Shown: in pieces, positions 34,500-43,304 of the stretch
Layout: every line of letters begins with the position of its first letter
Position numbering within the stretch: position 1 is the first letter of the stretch
DNA from: Stenotrophomonas maltophilia
Lineage (GTDB): Bacteria; Pseudomonadota; Gammaproteobacteria; Xanthomonadales; Xanthomonadaceae
Reading direction: 5' to 3'
Length of the DNA: 64,000 bases
NCBI RefSeq assembly: GCF_002799155.1
Contig: NZ_NERD01000002.1
Coordinates: forward strand, 1,922,001 to 1,986,000
Translations under genes and position numbers: made by a program
Notes under the pieces: model-generated
Database searches by the model: none
Seen by the model: the letters and a program-made list of their open reading frames with translations, nothing else
Told to the model about the DNA's origin: nothing

Positions 34500-36025
34500 A
34501 CGCCCTCCCGACCAGTACGCCCTTCAGCCGCCTGCTGGTGGGTTTCGCGTCCGAGTCGGGCAATGCCCGCGCCCTGGCCCAGCGCCTGGGCGCGGACCTG
34601 CAGCCGCACGCGCCGCAGGTGCTCCCCTTCAATGACATCGACGTGGCCAGCCTCGGCCAGGGCGATGTGCTGCTGGCGATTTCCAGCTCGTTCGGCGATG
34701 GCGAACCGCCGGCCAACGGCGAGCAGTTCTTCGAAACACTGCGCCAGACTCCGACGCTGAGCGGCCTGCGCTATGCGGTGTTCGGCCTTGGTGACACCGG
34801 CTACCCCAGCTTCTGTGGCTTCACCAAGGCGCTGGATGCGGCGCTGAGCGAGCGCCAGGCGCAGCCGCTGCTGCACCGCGTGGATGCCGACCTGGGCTAC
34901 GAGCAGTTCTTCCAGCAATGGCAGCCGGTCCTCGGCCAGGTGCTGGATGGCGACCTCAGTGCTGGCCAGGACCTGCGCCTGCAGGTCACCGCCTATGGCG
35001 AAGACAACGCCTTTGCCGCCCCCATTCTCGAACGCCGCCGCCTGAACAGCAGCGACCCGGCCGCCTGGCACCTGCAGCTGGATATTGCCGGTAGCGGCAT
35101 GGCCTACCGCGCGGGCGACACCCTGCACGTGGTACCCGAGAACGACCCTGCCCTGCTGCAGGCATTGGCCACCTGGTACGGCGACACCGCCGCCGTGGCC
35201 GCCCTGCATGACCGCGAGCTGCGCCTGCTGAGCAAGGGCGTGCTGCGCGAACTGGCCAAGCTCGGCGGCAGCGAGGTGCTGAAGGGCCTGTTGAAGGTCA
35301 GCCAGAAGCGCGAGTTCGAAGCCTACCTGCACGGGCTGGACGTGCTGGACGTGCTGCAGGACCACGCCACGCCGGACAGCGTGCCGCTGGCCCGGCTGCG
35401 CGAACTACTGTCACCGCGACTGCCGCGCGCCTATTCCATCGCCTCGCACCCCTGCAACGACCAGCTGAGCCTGTGCGTGCGCGAAGTACGCTACACCCTG
35501 CGCGGCCGCGAGCGCTTCGGCACTGCCACCGGCAGCCTGCTGCACGGCGGCGACCACGCCCGTGTGTACTGCCGCTCCAATCCCGGCTTCCATCTGCCAG
35601 ATACCGGCGAAGCTCCCCTTCTGCTGGTCGGCACCGGCACCGGCATCGCGCCGCTGATGGGCCTGATGCAGGAGCTGCAGGCCACCGCCTGCCAACGCGA
35701 AGTGCACCTGGTGTTCGGCGAGAAGCACAGCCAGCACGACTACCTGTATCGCGACCAGCTGCAGGACTGGCACACGCGTGGTGTGCTGGCCGGCCTGCAT
35801 ACCGCGTTCTCGCGCGATGGCGCCGAAAAGGTCTATGTGCAGCATGTGCTGCAGCAGCGCGGCGATGAAGTGCGCGATGTGCTGGCCCGCGGCGGGCATC
35901 TTTACCTGTGCGGCAACAAGAGCCACCTGGAAGGCGCGGTGCGCGAGGCCATCGATGCCATCAGTGGCGAAGGGCACTGGGACGCGCTGCGAGGTGAAGG
36001 CCGCACGCACTGCGAGTTGTACTGA
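34496..36025 (+). CDS. CysJ-like diflavin (FMN/FAD) NADPH reductase
   Basis: The 509-residue protein has an FMN flavodoxin domain at about residues 10-150 (FASESGNARALAQRL), a FAD-binding domain with RAYSIAS, and an NADPH domain with GTGTGIAPLMG, ending in CELY as in CysJ and P450 reductases. It initiates at GTG 34496 coupled to the PAS gene. No sulfite reductase haemoprotein (cysI) is nearby, so its acceptor is unknown. It is shorter than typical CysJ (about 600 aa). It converges on modC across a SMAG repeat. Confidence 0.88.
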   Translation: MNALPTSTPFSRLLVGFASESGNARALAQRLGADLQPHAPQVLPFNDIDVASLGQGDVLLAISSSFGDGEPPANGEQFFETLRQTPTLSGLRYAVFGLGDTGYPSFCGFTKALDAALSERQAQPLLHRVDADLGYEQFFQQWQPVLGQVLDGDLSAGQDLRLQVTAYGEDNAFAAPILERRRLNSSDPAAWHLQLDIAGSGMAYRAGDTLHVVPENDPALLQALATWYGDTAAVAALHDRELRLLSKGVLRELAKLGGSEVLKGLLKVSQKREFEAYLHGLDVLDVLQDHATPDSVPLARLRELLSPRLPRAYSIASHPCNDQLSLCVREVRYTLRGRERFGTATGSLLHGGDHARVYCRSNPGFHLPDTGEAPLLLVGTGTGIAPLMGLMQELQATACQREVHLVFGEKHSQHDYLYRDQLQDWHTRGVLAGLHTAFSRDGAEKVYVQHVLQQRGDEVRDVLARGGHLYLCGNKSHLEGAVREAIDAISGEGHWDALRGEGRTHCELY

Positions 36026-36058
36026 TCCATTCCACTGGACCGCACGAACCCTGGATCA

Positions 36059-36122
36059 GTAGAGCCGGCAGCTGGCCGGCTGCCCCGGATTCCACGGTTG
36101 CCGGCCAGCGGCCGGCACTACC
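36059..36122. repeat. SMAG-like inverted REP pair between convergent genes
   Basis: Arms at 36059-36084 and 36096-36122 are inverted, each starting GTAG at the outside and carrying GCCGGC-type stems. The element fills the gap between the diflavin reductase and modC and probably ends both transcripts. Confidence 0.7.
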
Positions 36123-36130
36123 ATCACGGA

Positions 36131-36802
36131 TCAACCGCCGACGATGCGGCCGTCCACCATGCGCGCCACCTGCTGGCCGAACATCGCCACATCCTGCGGA
36201 TCGTGGCTGATCAACAGCAGCGGGATGCCGGTGGTGTCCAGCACGGTCTCCAGCTCCTGGCGCAGGTGCTGGCGCAGATCATGGTCCAGCGCGGAGAACG
36301 GCTCATCCAGCAGCAGCGCCTGCGGCTGCGTCACCAGGGCACGCGCCAGGGCGGTACGCTGACGCTGTCCCCCGGAGACCTGCGAGGGCAGCAGATCGCC
36401 CACGGTGTCGATACGGAATGCATGCAACCACTGCTCCACCGCCTCGAAGCGCTGGCCGGCGCGCGGATTGAGCCAGCCCTTCTCCAGCCCAAACGCCACG
36501 TTCTGGCGCACGCTCAGGTGCGGGAACAACGCATAGTCCTGGAACACATAACCCAGCCGCCGACGCTGCGGCGGCAGGTCCACGCCTGCCGCCCCGTCAA
36601 ACAACGTCTGCCCCTGCAGGCGCACATGGCCCTGGCCTGGCCTCAGCAACCCGGCCACTGCCTTCAGGGTCAGGCTCTTGCCCGCGCCGGAGGGTCCGAA
36701 CAGCACCACCTGCCGCTGCGTGCACTGCAACGCCACGTCCAGCACGAAACTCTGGCCGGCCGCCTGCAGTCGGCGCTGTACCTGCAGGTCAAGCCACATC
36801 AC
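36131..36802 (-). CDS. modC: molybdate ABC transporter ATP-binding protein ModC, short form
   Basis: The 223-residue ATPase contains Walker A GPSGAGKSLTLK, a Q-loop (GYVFQDYALFPHL), the signature VSGGQRQRTALARAL and Walker B LLLDEPFSALD. Full ModC proteins have about 350 residues including a C-terminal TOBE/MOP regulatory domain, which is absent here: the stop follows the H-loop and a short tail. It overlaps the end of modB. Molybdate specificity comes from the adjacent modAB. Confidence 0.9.
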   Translation of the reverse strand: MMWLDLQVQRRLQAAGQSFVLDVALQCTQRQVVLFGPSGAGKSLTLKAVAGLLRPGQGHVRLQGQTLFDGAAGVDLPPQRRRLGYVFQDYALFPHLSVRQNVAFGLEKGWLNPRAGQRFEAVEQWLHAFRIDTVGDLLPSQVSGGQRQRTALARALVTQPQALLLDEPFSALDHDLRQHLRQELETVLDTTGIPLLLISHDPQDVAMFGQQVARMVDGRIVGG

Positions 36803-37472
36803 GCAGCTCCCGGCGACGCCTGCCCACCAGCCGCGCGGCCAGCAGCAGGATCACGATGCACACCACCGAGGTCAGGATCACCAGCGCATTGGCCTTGCCG
36901 TCCTGACCGGCCTGCACCGCTTCGTAGATGGCGATCGACAGCGTCTGCGTGCGGCCCGGAATGCTGCCGGCCACCATCAGCGTGGCGCCGAACTCGCCCA
37001 TCGCGCGTGCAAACGCCAGCAACAGGCCGGCAAGGATGCCGCGCCAGGCCAGTGGCAACGTGATGCGGAAGAATACCGCCGCTTCGGACACACCGAGCGT
37101 GCGTGCGGCCTGCTCCAGCTGACCGTCCACTTCCTCGAACGCCGCGCGCGCCGGTTTGAACACCAGCGGCAGCGAAGCCACCGCCGCAGCAATCACCGCC
37201 GCCTGCCAGGTGAACACCAGGTTGATGCCGAACCACGACTGCAGCCATGCACCGATCGGTCCGTTGCGGCCGATCAGCACCAGCAGGTAATAACCCAGCA
37301 CGGTCGGCGGCAGCACCATCGGCAGGGTCAACACCGAATCCAGCAGCTCGCGACCGGGAAAGCGACGGCGCGCCAGCAGCGCGCCCAGAGCAACGCCCAG
37401 CACCAGATTGATCGCAGTGGCCCAGCCGGCCACCTTCAGCGACAACCCCAGTGCGCTCCAGTCGAGATCCAT
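36789..37472 (-). CDS. modB: molybdate ABC transporter permease ModB
   Basis: The 227-residue permease has about five membrane helices and the ModB/CysT-type EAA loop (EVDGQLEQAARTLGVSEAAVFFRITLP is split across the loop at residues ~130-155). GRELLDSVLTLPMVLPPTVLGYYLL is the typical first membrane portion. It lies 3 bp after modA and overlaps modC by 14 bp. It carries molybdate across the inner membrane for the molybdenum cofactor. Confidence 0.92.
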   Translation of the reverse strand: MDLDWSALGLSLKVAGWATAINLVLGVALGALLARRRFPGRELLDSVLTLPMVLPPTVLGYYLLVLIGRNGPIGAWLQSWFGINLVFTWQAAVIAAAVASLPLVFKPARAAFEEVDGQLEQAARTLGVSEAAVFFRITLPLAWRGILAGLLLAFARAMGEFGATLMVAGSIPGRTQTLSIAIYEAVQAGQDGKANALVILTSVVCIVILLLAARLVGRRRRELRDVA

Positions 37473-37475
37473 GCC

Positions 37476-38222
37476 TCAGGGCTTGCCGAACCCATGCCTG
37501 GCCAGGATCGCCTGGCCCTGCGCCGAACGCACGAACGTGGCAAACCGCTTGGCCTCGGCCGGCTGCGCACTGGCCTTGGTCACCGCCAGCGGATAGGCAA
37601 TGCGCCCCGACACCGGCACCACGAAGGCGCGGCGCACCCGGTCGGGCATCGCCTGCGCATCGGTGGCATAGACGAAGCCGGCATCCACTTCACCGCGCGC
37701 CACGTAATCCAGTGATTGGCGCACGTTCTGCGTGGTGATGATCCTGCCCTGCACCGACGGCCACAGACCGGCTGCCTGCAGCGCGCCCTTGGCATAGCGG
37801 CCGACCGGCACGCTGTCCGGGTTGCCCAGTGCGATGCGCTGCACGCCGGCACCGGCCAGGTCCTTCAAGCTACGCGGCGCGGCCTTGGCCTGCGGCGGCA
37901 CCACCACCCACAGCGCGTTCACCGCGAACACCTCGCGGGTGCCAACCGCCAGCAGATCCTGCTGTTGGGCCTGGTCCATCGTGGTTTCATCGGCCGACGC
38001 GAACACGTCCACCGGCGCGCCACGGCTGATCTGCTGCAGCAGCACGCCAGAGGCGGCGAAGTTGAAATCGACCTTGGTACCCGGGTGCGCCTTCTCATAG
38101 GCAGCGCCCAGTTCGCGGAAGCTCTCGGTCAGGCTGGAGGCCGCCGACACCGTCAGCTCGGCCGCCCAGGCCGGCAGCGTGGCCAGCAGTCCCAGCAACA
38201 ACAGTCCAGCGCGCTTCATCAT
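37476..38222 (-). CDS. modA: periplasmic molybdate-binding protein ModA
   Basis: ATG 38222 with GGGAG upstream gives 248 residues and a signal peptide ending at PAWAAE. ModA motifs include VSAASSLTESFRELG, NFAASGVLLQQI and the ligand-loop GEVDAGFVYATDA. It delivers molybdate to ModBC. It begins 16 bp after fnr on the same strand, so molybdate import appears co-transcribed with the anaerobic regulator. Confidence 0.94.
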   Translation of the reverse strand: MMKRAGLLLLGLLATLPAWAAELTVSAASSLTESFRELGAAYEKAHPGTKVDFNFAASGVLLQQISRGAPVDVFASADETTMDQAQQQDLLAVGTREVFAVNALWVVVPPQAKAAPRSLKDLAGAGVQRIALGNPDSVPVGRYAKGALQAAGLWPSVQGRIITTQNVRQSLDYVARGEVDAGFVYATDAQAMPDRVRRAFVVPVSGRIAYPLAVTKASAQPAEAKRFATFVRSAQGQAILARHGFGKP

Positions 38223-38238
38223 CGGCTCCCGGCCAGGT

Positions 38239-39015
38239 TCAGTTCGGATCAGATTCGTCGGCCACCGCCAGCGCCGCCAGACGCTCGGGCTGCAGCAGCA
38301 GGATCTCACGCTGCTTCACCGCGATGATCCCATCATCGCTCAGGCGGCGCAGCACGCGGCTGGCGGTTTCCGGCGCCATCCGCAGATAATTGGCGATCTC
38401 GGTACGTGCCATCGTCAGGTTGAAACGCGTGGCGGAAAAACCGCGCCGCGCGTAACGCTCGGACATGTCCAGCAGGAACGCAGCCATGCGCTCTTCGGTA
38501 CGGTGGTTGGCGGCCAGCGTGGCGACCTTGCCGATCTCCGCACTGAGCAGGCTGAACAGCTTGGCCTGCAGCCCCGGCATGCGCGTGGCCAGCAGGCTCA
38601 ACTTGGGGAACGAGATGCGGCACAGGTGCACGGTGTCCAGCGCCACCGCATTGCAGGGGAAGCGCGAACCGTGAATTGCGTTGAGGCCGATCACTTCGCC
38701 CGGCAGGCTGAAGCCCAGCACCTGCTCGTTGCCCTGGCTGTCATCGACGAAGGTCTTGACCATGCCGGCGCGCACCGCAGCAATCGAATCGAACGATTCG
38801 CCGGCGCGGAAGATGTAGTCACCCGCATGGAACGGACCGACGTGGTCGACCAGCACGTGCAGGTCGCCCAGCGCGGTCTTGTCGTACCCCTGCGACATGC
38901 AGGCATCAGAAAATGCACAGGTACTGCAGAAATGCAGCGCGTCGCCGTCATCGGCGGCAGCGGGATTCGGCGTGGCCCGGCCGAGGCGGCCCTGGGTAGG
39001 CGGAGTTGAAGACAT
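38239..39015 (-). CDS. fnr: FNR/Anr-type oxygen-sensing transcriptional regulator
   Basis: ATG 39015 gives 258 residues. Cys30, Cys33 and Cys39 (C-x2-C-x5-C) plus Cys121 match the four ligands of the FNR [4Fe-4S] cluster. A cyclic-nucleotide-type beta roll and dimerisation helix follow, then a Crp helix-turn-helix with ETASRVLRRL; E-x2-S-R is the half-site reader for TTGAT. Its boxes are found before narK2, the hemN-like gene and the PAS gene. It follows the hemN-like gene by 11 bp. Confidence 0.94.
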   Translation of the reverse strand: MSSTPPTQGRLGRATPNPAAADDGDALHFCSTCAFSDACMSQGYDKTALGDLHVLVDHVGPFHAGDYIFRAGESFDSIAAVRAGMVKTFVDDSQGNEQVLGFSLPGEVIGLNAIHGSRFPCNAVALDTVHLCRISFPKLSLLATRMPGLQAKLFSLLSAEIGKVATLAANHRTEERMAAFLLDMSERYARRGFSATRFNLTMARTEIANYLRMAPETASRVLRRLSDDGIIAVKQREILLLQPERLAALAVADESDPN

Positions 39016-39026
39016 CGAGGCAGGAC

Positions 39027-40250
39027 TCAAGCGATGGCGGCCGCCGGCCGGAAGCATGCGGCCATCATACGCCACAGCAGGCGCCCTTCTTCGGCCAGCC
39101 GCAGCACGCGTGCATCCCAGTGTGCCCAGCCGCGCGCCAGCAGCGGCGACAGCGCGGGCAGCTGCTCGGCGAAGCATTCCTCGAACGGTTCTTCGTTGCG
39201 CCATTCGAAGGCCGCGGCATCGAGGGCATGGTCGCAGGCGATGCTCTGCGCCACTTCAGCCACCAAGCGCTCGTCTTCGGACAGAATCAGCCCGGCAGCC
39301 ACACCCATGTGACCCGCTTGCAAACGCGCACGCCATTCACCCAGTTCGTCCTCCAGCCGGTAGAACACCTCGCCGATCTGGCTGCAGGCAGACAGGCCGA
39401 GGCCGATGAAATCACTGCGGTCGCGACGCGGCACGCCGGCTAGGTCGCAATGGCGCTGGCCGTCACCCGGCCCGTGCGGGTTCGGCAGGTCGCCCCGCTG
39501 GTAATGATCGCCACCGATCGCCTCGTAGCCGGCTGCGCGCAGCAGCCGCCAGCTCTGCAGCCATCGTGCGGCCGAGGCATGCTCTGGCAGCGCACACGGC
39601 GCCGGCAGCAGAATACGCTCGGGTGCTTCAGCCAGAACTTCATGCAGCCGTTCGATGAAGCCGGCGTCCTCGCAGCTGGGCACGCGCAGCTGGTAGTAGC
39701 GCGCAGTGAAGCCGACCTGCCGCGCCTGTGCCAGCAGGGTCGGCCCCGGCGCATCGGCACGATCGATCACGTTCAGGCGGGTGCAGCCCACCGCGCGCAG
39801 CTGCGCCGGCGCCAGCGCGCTGCCGGCGTCCAGCCGCACCTCCACCTGTGGCCGCGCCACCGTGCGCAGGTGCTGCGGCACCGCGTCCAGCAGCTGGCCC
39901 AGCTGGGGCGGCGGCAGCGTCTCGGCCAATCCCAGCTGCAACACCATCGCCACCACTTCGCGATCCTCGGCCAGAGCGTCGGCCTGCAGCCGCAACGCCA
40001 GCATCAGGGTATCCAGATACGCCTGCGGTGGCGCATCGCGTCCGCCACGACCGGCCTGGAAGCCGAGCGTCAAGCCGCGCGGTATCAGGTGCTCGTTGCT
40101 GGCGCGTACGGCGGCGCGCCACCCGCTTTCGCCAAAGCCGGTGCTGAACTGGTCAGCCGGTGGAAACAGCACGTGCCGGGGCTGCCGCAGCAGTGCCGCC
40201 TGCAGCGCAGTGTCCTCACTCTCATCGACGTGGAAGCTCATGGCACACAT
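39027..40250 (-). CDS. HemN-like protein lacking the radical-SAM cysteine motif
   Basis: This 407-residue protein aligns by motifs with oxygen-independent coproporphyrinogen III oxidase: GYEAIGGDHYQR, SDFIGLGLSACSQIGE and a C-terminal region (LILSEDERLVAEVAQSIAC). At the place of the CxxxCxxC cluster loop it reads PRGLTLGFQAGRGG, and no such motif exists anywhere in it. It therefore cannot bind the usual [4Fe-4S]/SAM cluster. It may be a degenerate paralogue with another role under anaerobiosis. It is 11 bp upstream of fnr. The start may instead be ATG 40241. Confidence 0.8.
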   Translation of the reverse strand: MCAMSFHVDESEDTALQAALLRQPRHVLFPPADQFSTGFGESGWRAAVRASNEHLIPRGLTLGFQAGRGGRDAPPQAYLDTLMLALRLQADALAEDREVVAMVLQLGLAETLPPPQLGQLLDAVPQHLRTVARPQVEVRLDAGSALAPAQLRAVGCTRLNVIDRADAPGPTLLAQARQVGFTARYYQLRVPSCEDAGFIERLHEVLAEAPERILLPAPCALPEHASAARWLQSWRLLRAAGYEAIGGDHYQRGDLPNPHGPGDGQRHCDLAGVPRRDRSDFIGLGLSACSQIGEVFYRLEDELGEWRARLQAGHMGVAAGLILSEDERLVAEVAQSIACDHALDAAAFEWRNEEPFEECFAEQLPALSPLLARGWAHWDARVLRLAEEGRLLWRMMAACFRPAAAIA

Positions 40251-40276
40251 CTTCGGGCGTTCCTCTTCGCGTAGCC

Positions 40277-40290
40277 CTGATTGAAATCAA
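40277..40290 (-). promoter_or_regulatory. FNR-type box upstream of hemN-like/fnr/modABC
   Basis: Minus-strand TTGAT-TTCA-ATCAG matches the FNR consensus 9/10. It lies 27-40 bp upstream of the hemN-like ATG 40250. A -41.5 activating position would place the transcript start near 40242, just inside the annotated start, so a start at 40241 or a repressing role is possible. Autocontrol of fnr is suggested. Confidence 0.6.
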
Positions 40291-40338
40291 GCGTGGCGCA
40301 TCTGCGCGTTCATGCTGGCCAGGGGCCGGCACGCGCCT

Positions 40339-41670
40339 TCACCCAGCGCGCACCCGCTCGGCGGCGGCCGCATCAATGGCTTCGGGCAGATCGGTTTCGC
40401 GGTCGATCTGCGGGAAGTGGCGGCGTTCCATGCGACGGATCGCGAAGTGCATCCACGCCAGTGCGGCCGCCACCAGCACGAACAGCAGCATGAAACAGCT
40501 GCTCCAGATGCCGACCGCATCGTTCAACGCGCCGAACACGATCGGCAGGATGAACCCACCCAGGCCACCGATCATGCCGACCACGCCGCCTACCGCACCC
40601 ACGTGCTGCGGGTAATACACCGGAATGTGCTTGTAGACGGCCGCCTTGCCCAGCGACATGAAGAAGCCCAGCACGAACACCAGCACGGTGAACATCACCA
40701 CGCCGATGGCCAGATGGAAGTGGATCGGGCCATGGATGCCCTGCACCACATACTCGGTATCCGGATAGGCCAGCAGGAAGGTGCAGATGGCCGATACGCC
40801 GAAGGTCCAGTACATCACCCGCCGCGCGCCCATCCGGTCCGACATCCAGCCACCGACCACGCGGAACAGGCTGGCCGGGATCGAATAGCACGCCGCCAGC
40901 ATGCCGGCGTGGCCCACGTCCATGCCATAGGCGCCCACCAGGTAGTGCGGCAGCCACAGCGCCAGCGCCACGAAGCCGCCGAACACGAAGAAGTAGTACA
41001 GCGAGAACCGCCACACCTGCAGGTTCTTCAGCGGCGCCATCTGCTCCGCGAACGGGACCGGCTTCACGCCTTCGCGGCGGCGCTGCTCCAGCGACGGGTC
41101 TTCCTTGCTGAAGAGGAAGAACAGTACCGCGGTGACGGCCAGCGCTACCGCCCATACCTTGGCAACCATGGTCCATCCGGCGGCCACCATCACCAGCGGC
41201 GCCAGCAGCTTGGTCACCGCCGAGCCGATGTTGCCTGCACCGAAGATGCCCAGCGCAGTGCCCTGCTTGCTGGCCGGGAACCACTTCGACACATAGGCCA
41301 CGCCTACCGAGAAGTTGCCACCGGCGATGCCCACGCACAGCGCGGCGATCAGGAACTGGGTGTAGGTCTGCGCGTAGGTCAGCATCCAGGTGGCCACAGC
41401 GCCACACAGCATCACCAGCACCATCACCTTGCGGCCACCGAACTGGTCGGACCAGATGCCGAGGAAGACCCGGCTGACCGAACCGGTCAGCACCGGCGTG
41501 GCGATCAACAGGCCGAACTGGGTGTCATTCAACCCGAGCTGCTGGCTGATCTGGATACCGATGATCGAAAAGATCATCCACACCGCGAAGCACACGGTGA
41601 AGGCGAACGTGCTCAGCCACAGCGCACGCTGCTGCTGCCCGGCACTGGCGGGGGCAAGCGCCTGGTTCAT
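40339..41670 (-). CDS. narK: nitrate/proton symporter, NarK1-type
   Basis: The 443-residue major-facilitator protein has about 12 helices and nitrate-nitrite porter signatures (GIAGGNFSVGVAYVSKWFP, and a second GGVVGMIGGLGGFILP). NarK1-type proteins import nitrate with protons. It is the last gene after narI and the foldase on the same strand, 23 bp downstream of the latter. A second, more divergent NarK stands at the head of the nar block. Confidence 0.88.
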   Translation of the reverse strand: MNQALAPASAGQQQRALWLSTFAFTVCFAVWMIFSIIGIQISQQLGLNDTQFGLLIATPVLTGSVSRVFLGIWSDQFGGRKVMVLVMLCGAVATWMLTYAQTYTQFLIAALCVGIAGGNFSVGVAYVSKWFPASKQGTALGIFGAGNIGSAVTKLLAPLVMVAAGWTMVAKVWAVALAVTAVLFFLFSKEDPSLEQRRREGVKPVPFAEQMAPLKNLQVWRFSLYYFFVFGGFVALALWLPHYLVGAYGMDVGHAGMLAACYSIPASLFRVVGGWMSDRMGARRVMYWTFGVSAICTFLLAYPDTEYVVQGIHGPIHFHLAIGVVMFTVLVFVLGFFMSLGKAAVYKHIPVYYPQHVGAVGGVVGMIGGLGGFILPIVFGALNDAVGIWSSCFMLLFVLVAAALAWMHFAIRRMERRHFPQIDRETDLPEAIDAAAAERVRAG

Positions 41671-41693
41671 GGGATTTCCTCGTTCAATGGGGG

Positions 41694-42593
41694 TCAGCCG
41701 ATATCCGCTTCGGCTTCGATCTCGTCCAGCCCGCGCACCGGGTAGCGTTCCTGCAGCTGCAGCAGGTAAGCCTGCACCTCGCGCTGGCGCACCTGCAGTT
41801 CAAGATAGTCACGCAGCTGCGGCAGCACCGCCTCGAATGGCTGCGGCTGGCCCTCCTCGCGGGCATCGACGCAGACCACGTGGTAGCCCCAGCGCGTTTC
41901 CACCGGGAACCCGGCCAGGCCTTCGCGCAGGCGGAACACCTGGCGGTCGAACTCCGGCGTGGTCTGCCCGCGCTGCAGCCAGCCCAGGTCACCACCTTCG
42001 CTGCTGGACGGGCAGCGCGAATGGCGCAGGGCGAAATCGGCGAACAGGTGCGGCGATTCCTTCAGCAACCCGACCAGCCGCTCGCCTTCGGTGCGAGCGG
42101 CGAAGCGCCCGGCCACATCGTCGGCCGGCGCGGCCAGCAGGATATGGCGCAGGCGCACGCGATCGGGCGAGCGGAAGCGCTCGGGGTTCTGCTCAAAGTA
42201 GCGGCGGCAGTCCGCGTCGGTCGGCACCCGATCCTCGATCGCGTCTTCCAGCAGCTGCTGGATCAGCACCTCTTCATCGCTGACCCGGCCGCCCTCCGGC
42301 GCCTGCAGGCCCAGCCGCTGCGCTTCCAGTCGCAGCAGCTCGCGCACCACCAGTGCACGCGCCGCTTCGGCGCGTGACTGTTCCGGGCGCATCGCCCGGT
42401 GGTGCTGCATTTCACGGGCGATATCGGCCTCGCTGATCGCGGTCTCGTCCACGAACAGCCGGCACGGCGCCGGCTGCCCGAGCGAGCGCGGCCCCTGCGC
42501 TGCCGCGTCGTGGTGATGCGAATGCGCCTCGGCAGGAACCGGTGCGGCGGAGTCGATCACGGTGATCGGCAGGAATTTCGGCAGGCTGCCCAT
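41694..42593 (-). CDS. PpiC-type peptidyl-prolyl isomerase of the nar operon
   Basis: The 299-residue protein has an N-terminal His-rich segment (HSHHHD), a helical SurA-like part, and a parvulin domain at about residues 145-245 (RLRHILLAAP, FADFALRHSRCPSSSEGGDLGWLQRGQ, WGYHVVCVD). A similar gene follows narI in Pseudomonas. No signal peptide is visible, so it may act in the cytoplasm on nitrate reductase maturation. It is 3 bp after narI. Confidence 0.87.
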   Translation of the reverse strand: MGSLPKFLPITVIDSAAPVPAEAHSHHHDAAAQGPRSLGQPAPCRLFVDETAISEADIAREMQHHRAMRPEQSRAEAARALVVRELLRLEAQRLGLQAPEGGRVSDEEVLIQQLLEDAIEDRVPTDADCRRYFEQNPERFRSPDRVRLRHILLAAPADDVAGRFAARTEGERLVGLLKESPHLFADFALRHSRCPSSSEGGDLGWLQRGQTTPEFDRQVFRLREGLAGFPVETRWGYHVVCVDAREEGQPQPFEAVLPQLRDYLELQVRQREVQAYLLQLQERYPVRGLDEIEAEADIG

Positions 42594-42596
42594 GGT

Positions 42597-43304
42597 TTAC
42601 TCCCGCGGACCGTAGCGCAGCGTGGCCTGGCGGCGGCGCACCACCTGGTACGGCCTCCACAGGTAGCTGATCGGAATGCTCCACACGTGCACCAGGCGAG
42701 TGAACGGTGCGATCAGGAACAGGGTCAGGCCCAGGAAGATATGCATCTTGTAGACCCAGCTGACGCCCTCGATGTAATCGGCGGCACCGGCGCGGAAGGT
42801 CACGATGTGCTGCGCCCATTCGGCCAACTGCACCATCACCCCACCATCAAGGTGGCCGGACGAGATGCGGATGCTGTACAGGCCCAGGCACAGCTGGGCG
42901 AACAGCAGCACCAGCACCAGGGTATCGCCGAAGCTGCCGGTGGCCCGTACGCGCGCATTGAACAGGCGGCGTACCAGCAGGATGCTGATGCCGATGAAGC
43001 ACAGCGCGCCGAACAGACCACCCACAACCATCGCCAGCATCTGCTTCTGCGACGAGGTGATGAAGTGCTCGTACACCGCGTGCGGGGTCAGCAGGCCGAC
43101 CAGATGGCCACCGAGGATGGCCAGGATGCCGATGTGGAAGCAGTTGCTGCCGATACGCATGCCCTTGTCCGACAGCATCTGGCTGGAGCCGGTGCGCCAG
43201 GTGTACATGGCCTTGTCATAGCGCGCCCAGCTGCCGATCAGCAGCACCGCCACGGCGATGTACGGGTAGTACTGGAAGGCGAATTGATGCAGGGAGTAAC
43301 TCAT
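42597..43304 (-). CDS. narI: respiratory nitrate reductase gamma subunit NarI (cytochrome b)
   Basis: The 235-residue membrane protein has five helices and histidines placed for two b haems (FHIGILAILGGHLVGL; VTFRAGAADYIEGVSWVYKMHIFLG contains the late pair). It takes electrons from quinol and anchors NarGH to the membrane. It overlaps narJ by ATGA. The C-terminal basic tail ends RYGPRE. Confidence 0.94.
   Translation of the reverse strand: MSYSLHQFAFQYYPYIAVAVLLIGSWARYDKAMYTWRTGSSQMLSDKGMRIGSNCFHIGILAILGGHLVGLLTPHAVYEHFITSSQKQMLAMVVGGLFGALCFIGISILLVRRLFNARVRATGSFGDTLVLVLLFAQLCLGLYSIRISSGHLDGGVMVQLAEWAQHIVTFRAGAADYIEGVSWVYKMHIFLGLTLFLIAPFTRLVHVWSIPISYLWRPYQVVRRRQATLRYGPRE

Noticed and set aside
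34496-36025. CysJ of assimilatory sulfite reductase
   Set aside because: No cysI or cysH is adjacent, the protein is shorter than usual, and the operon partner is a PAS protein behind an FNR-type box; only the diflavin reductase family is claimed.
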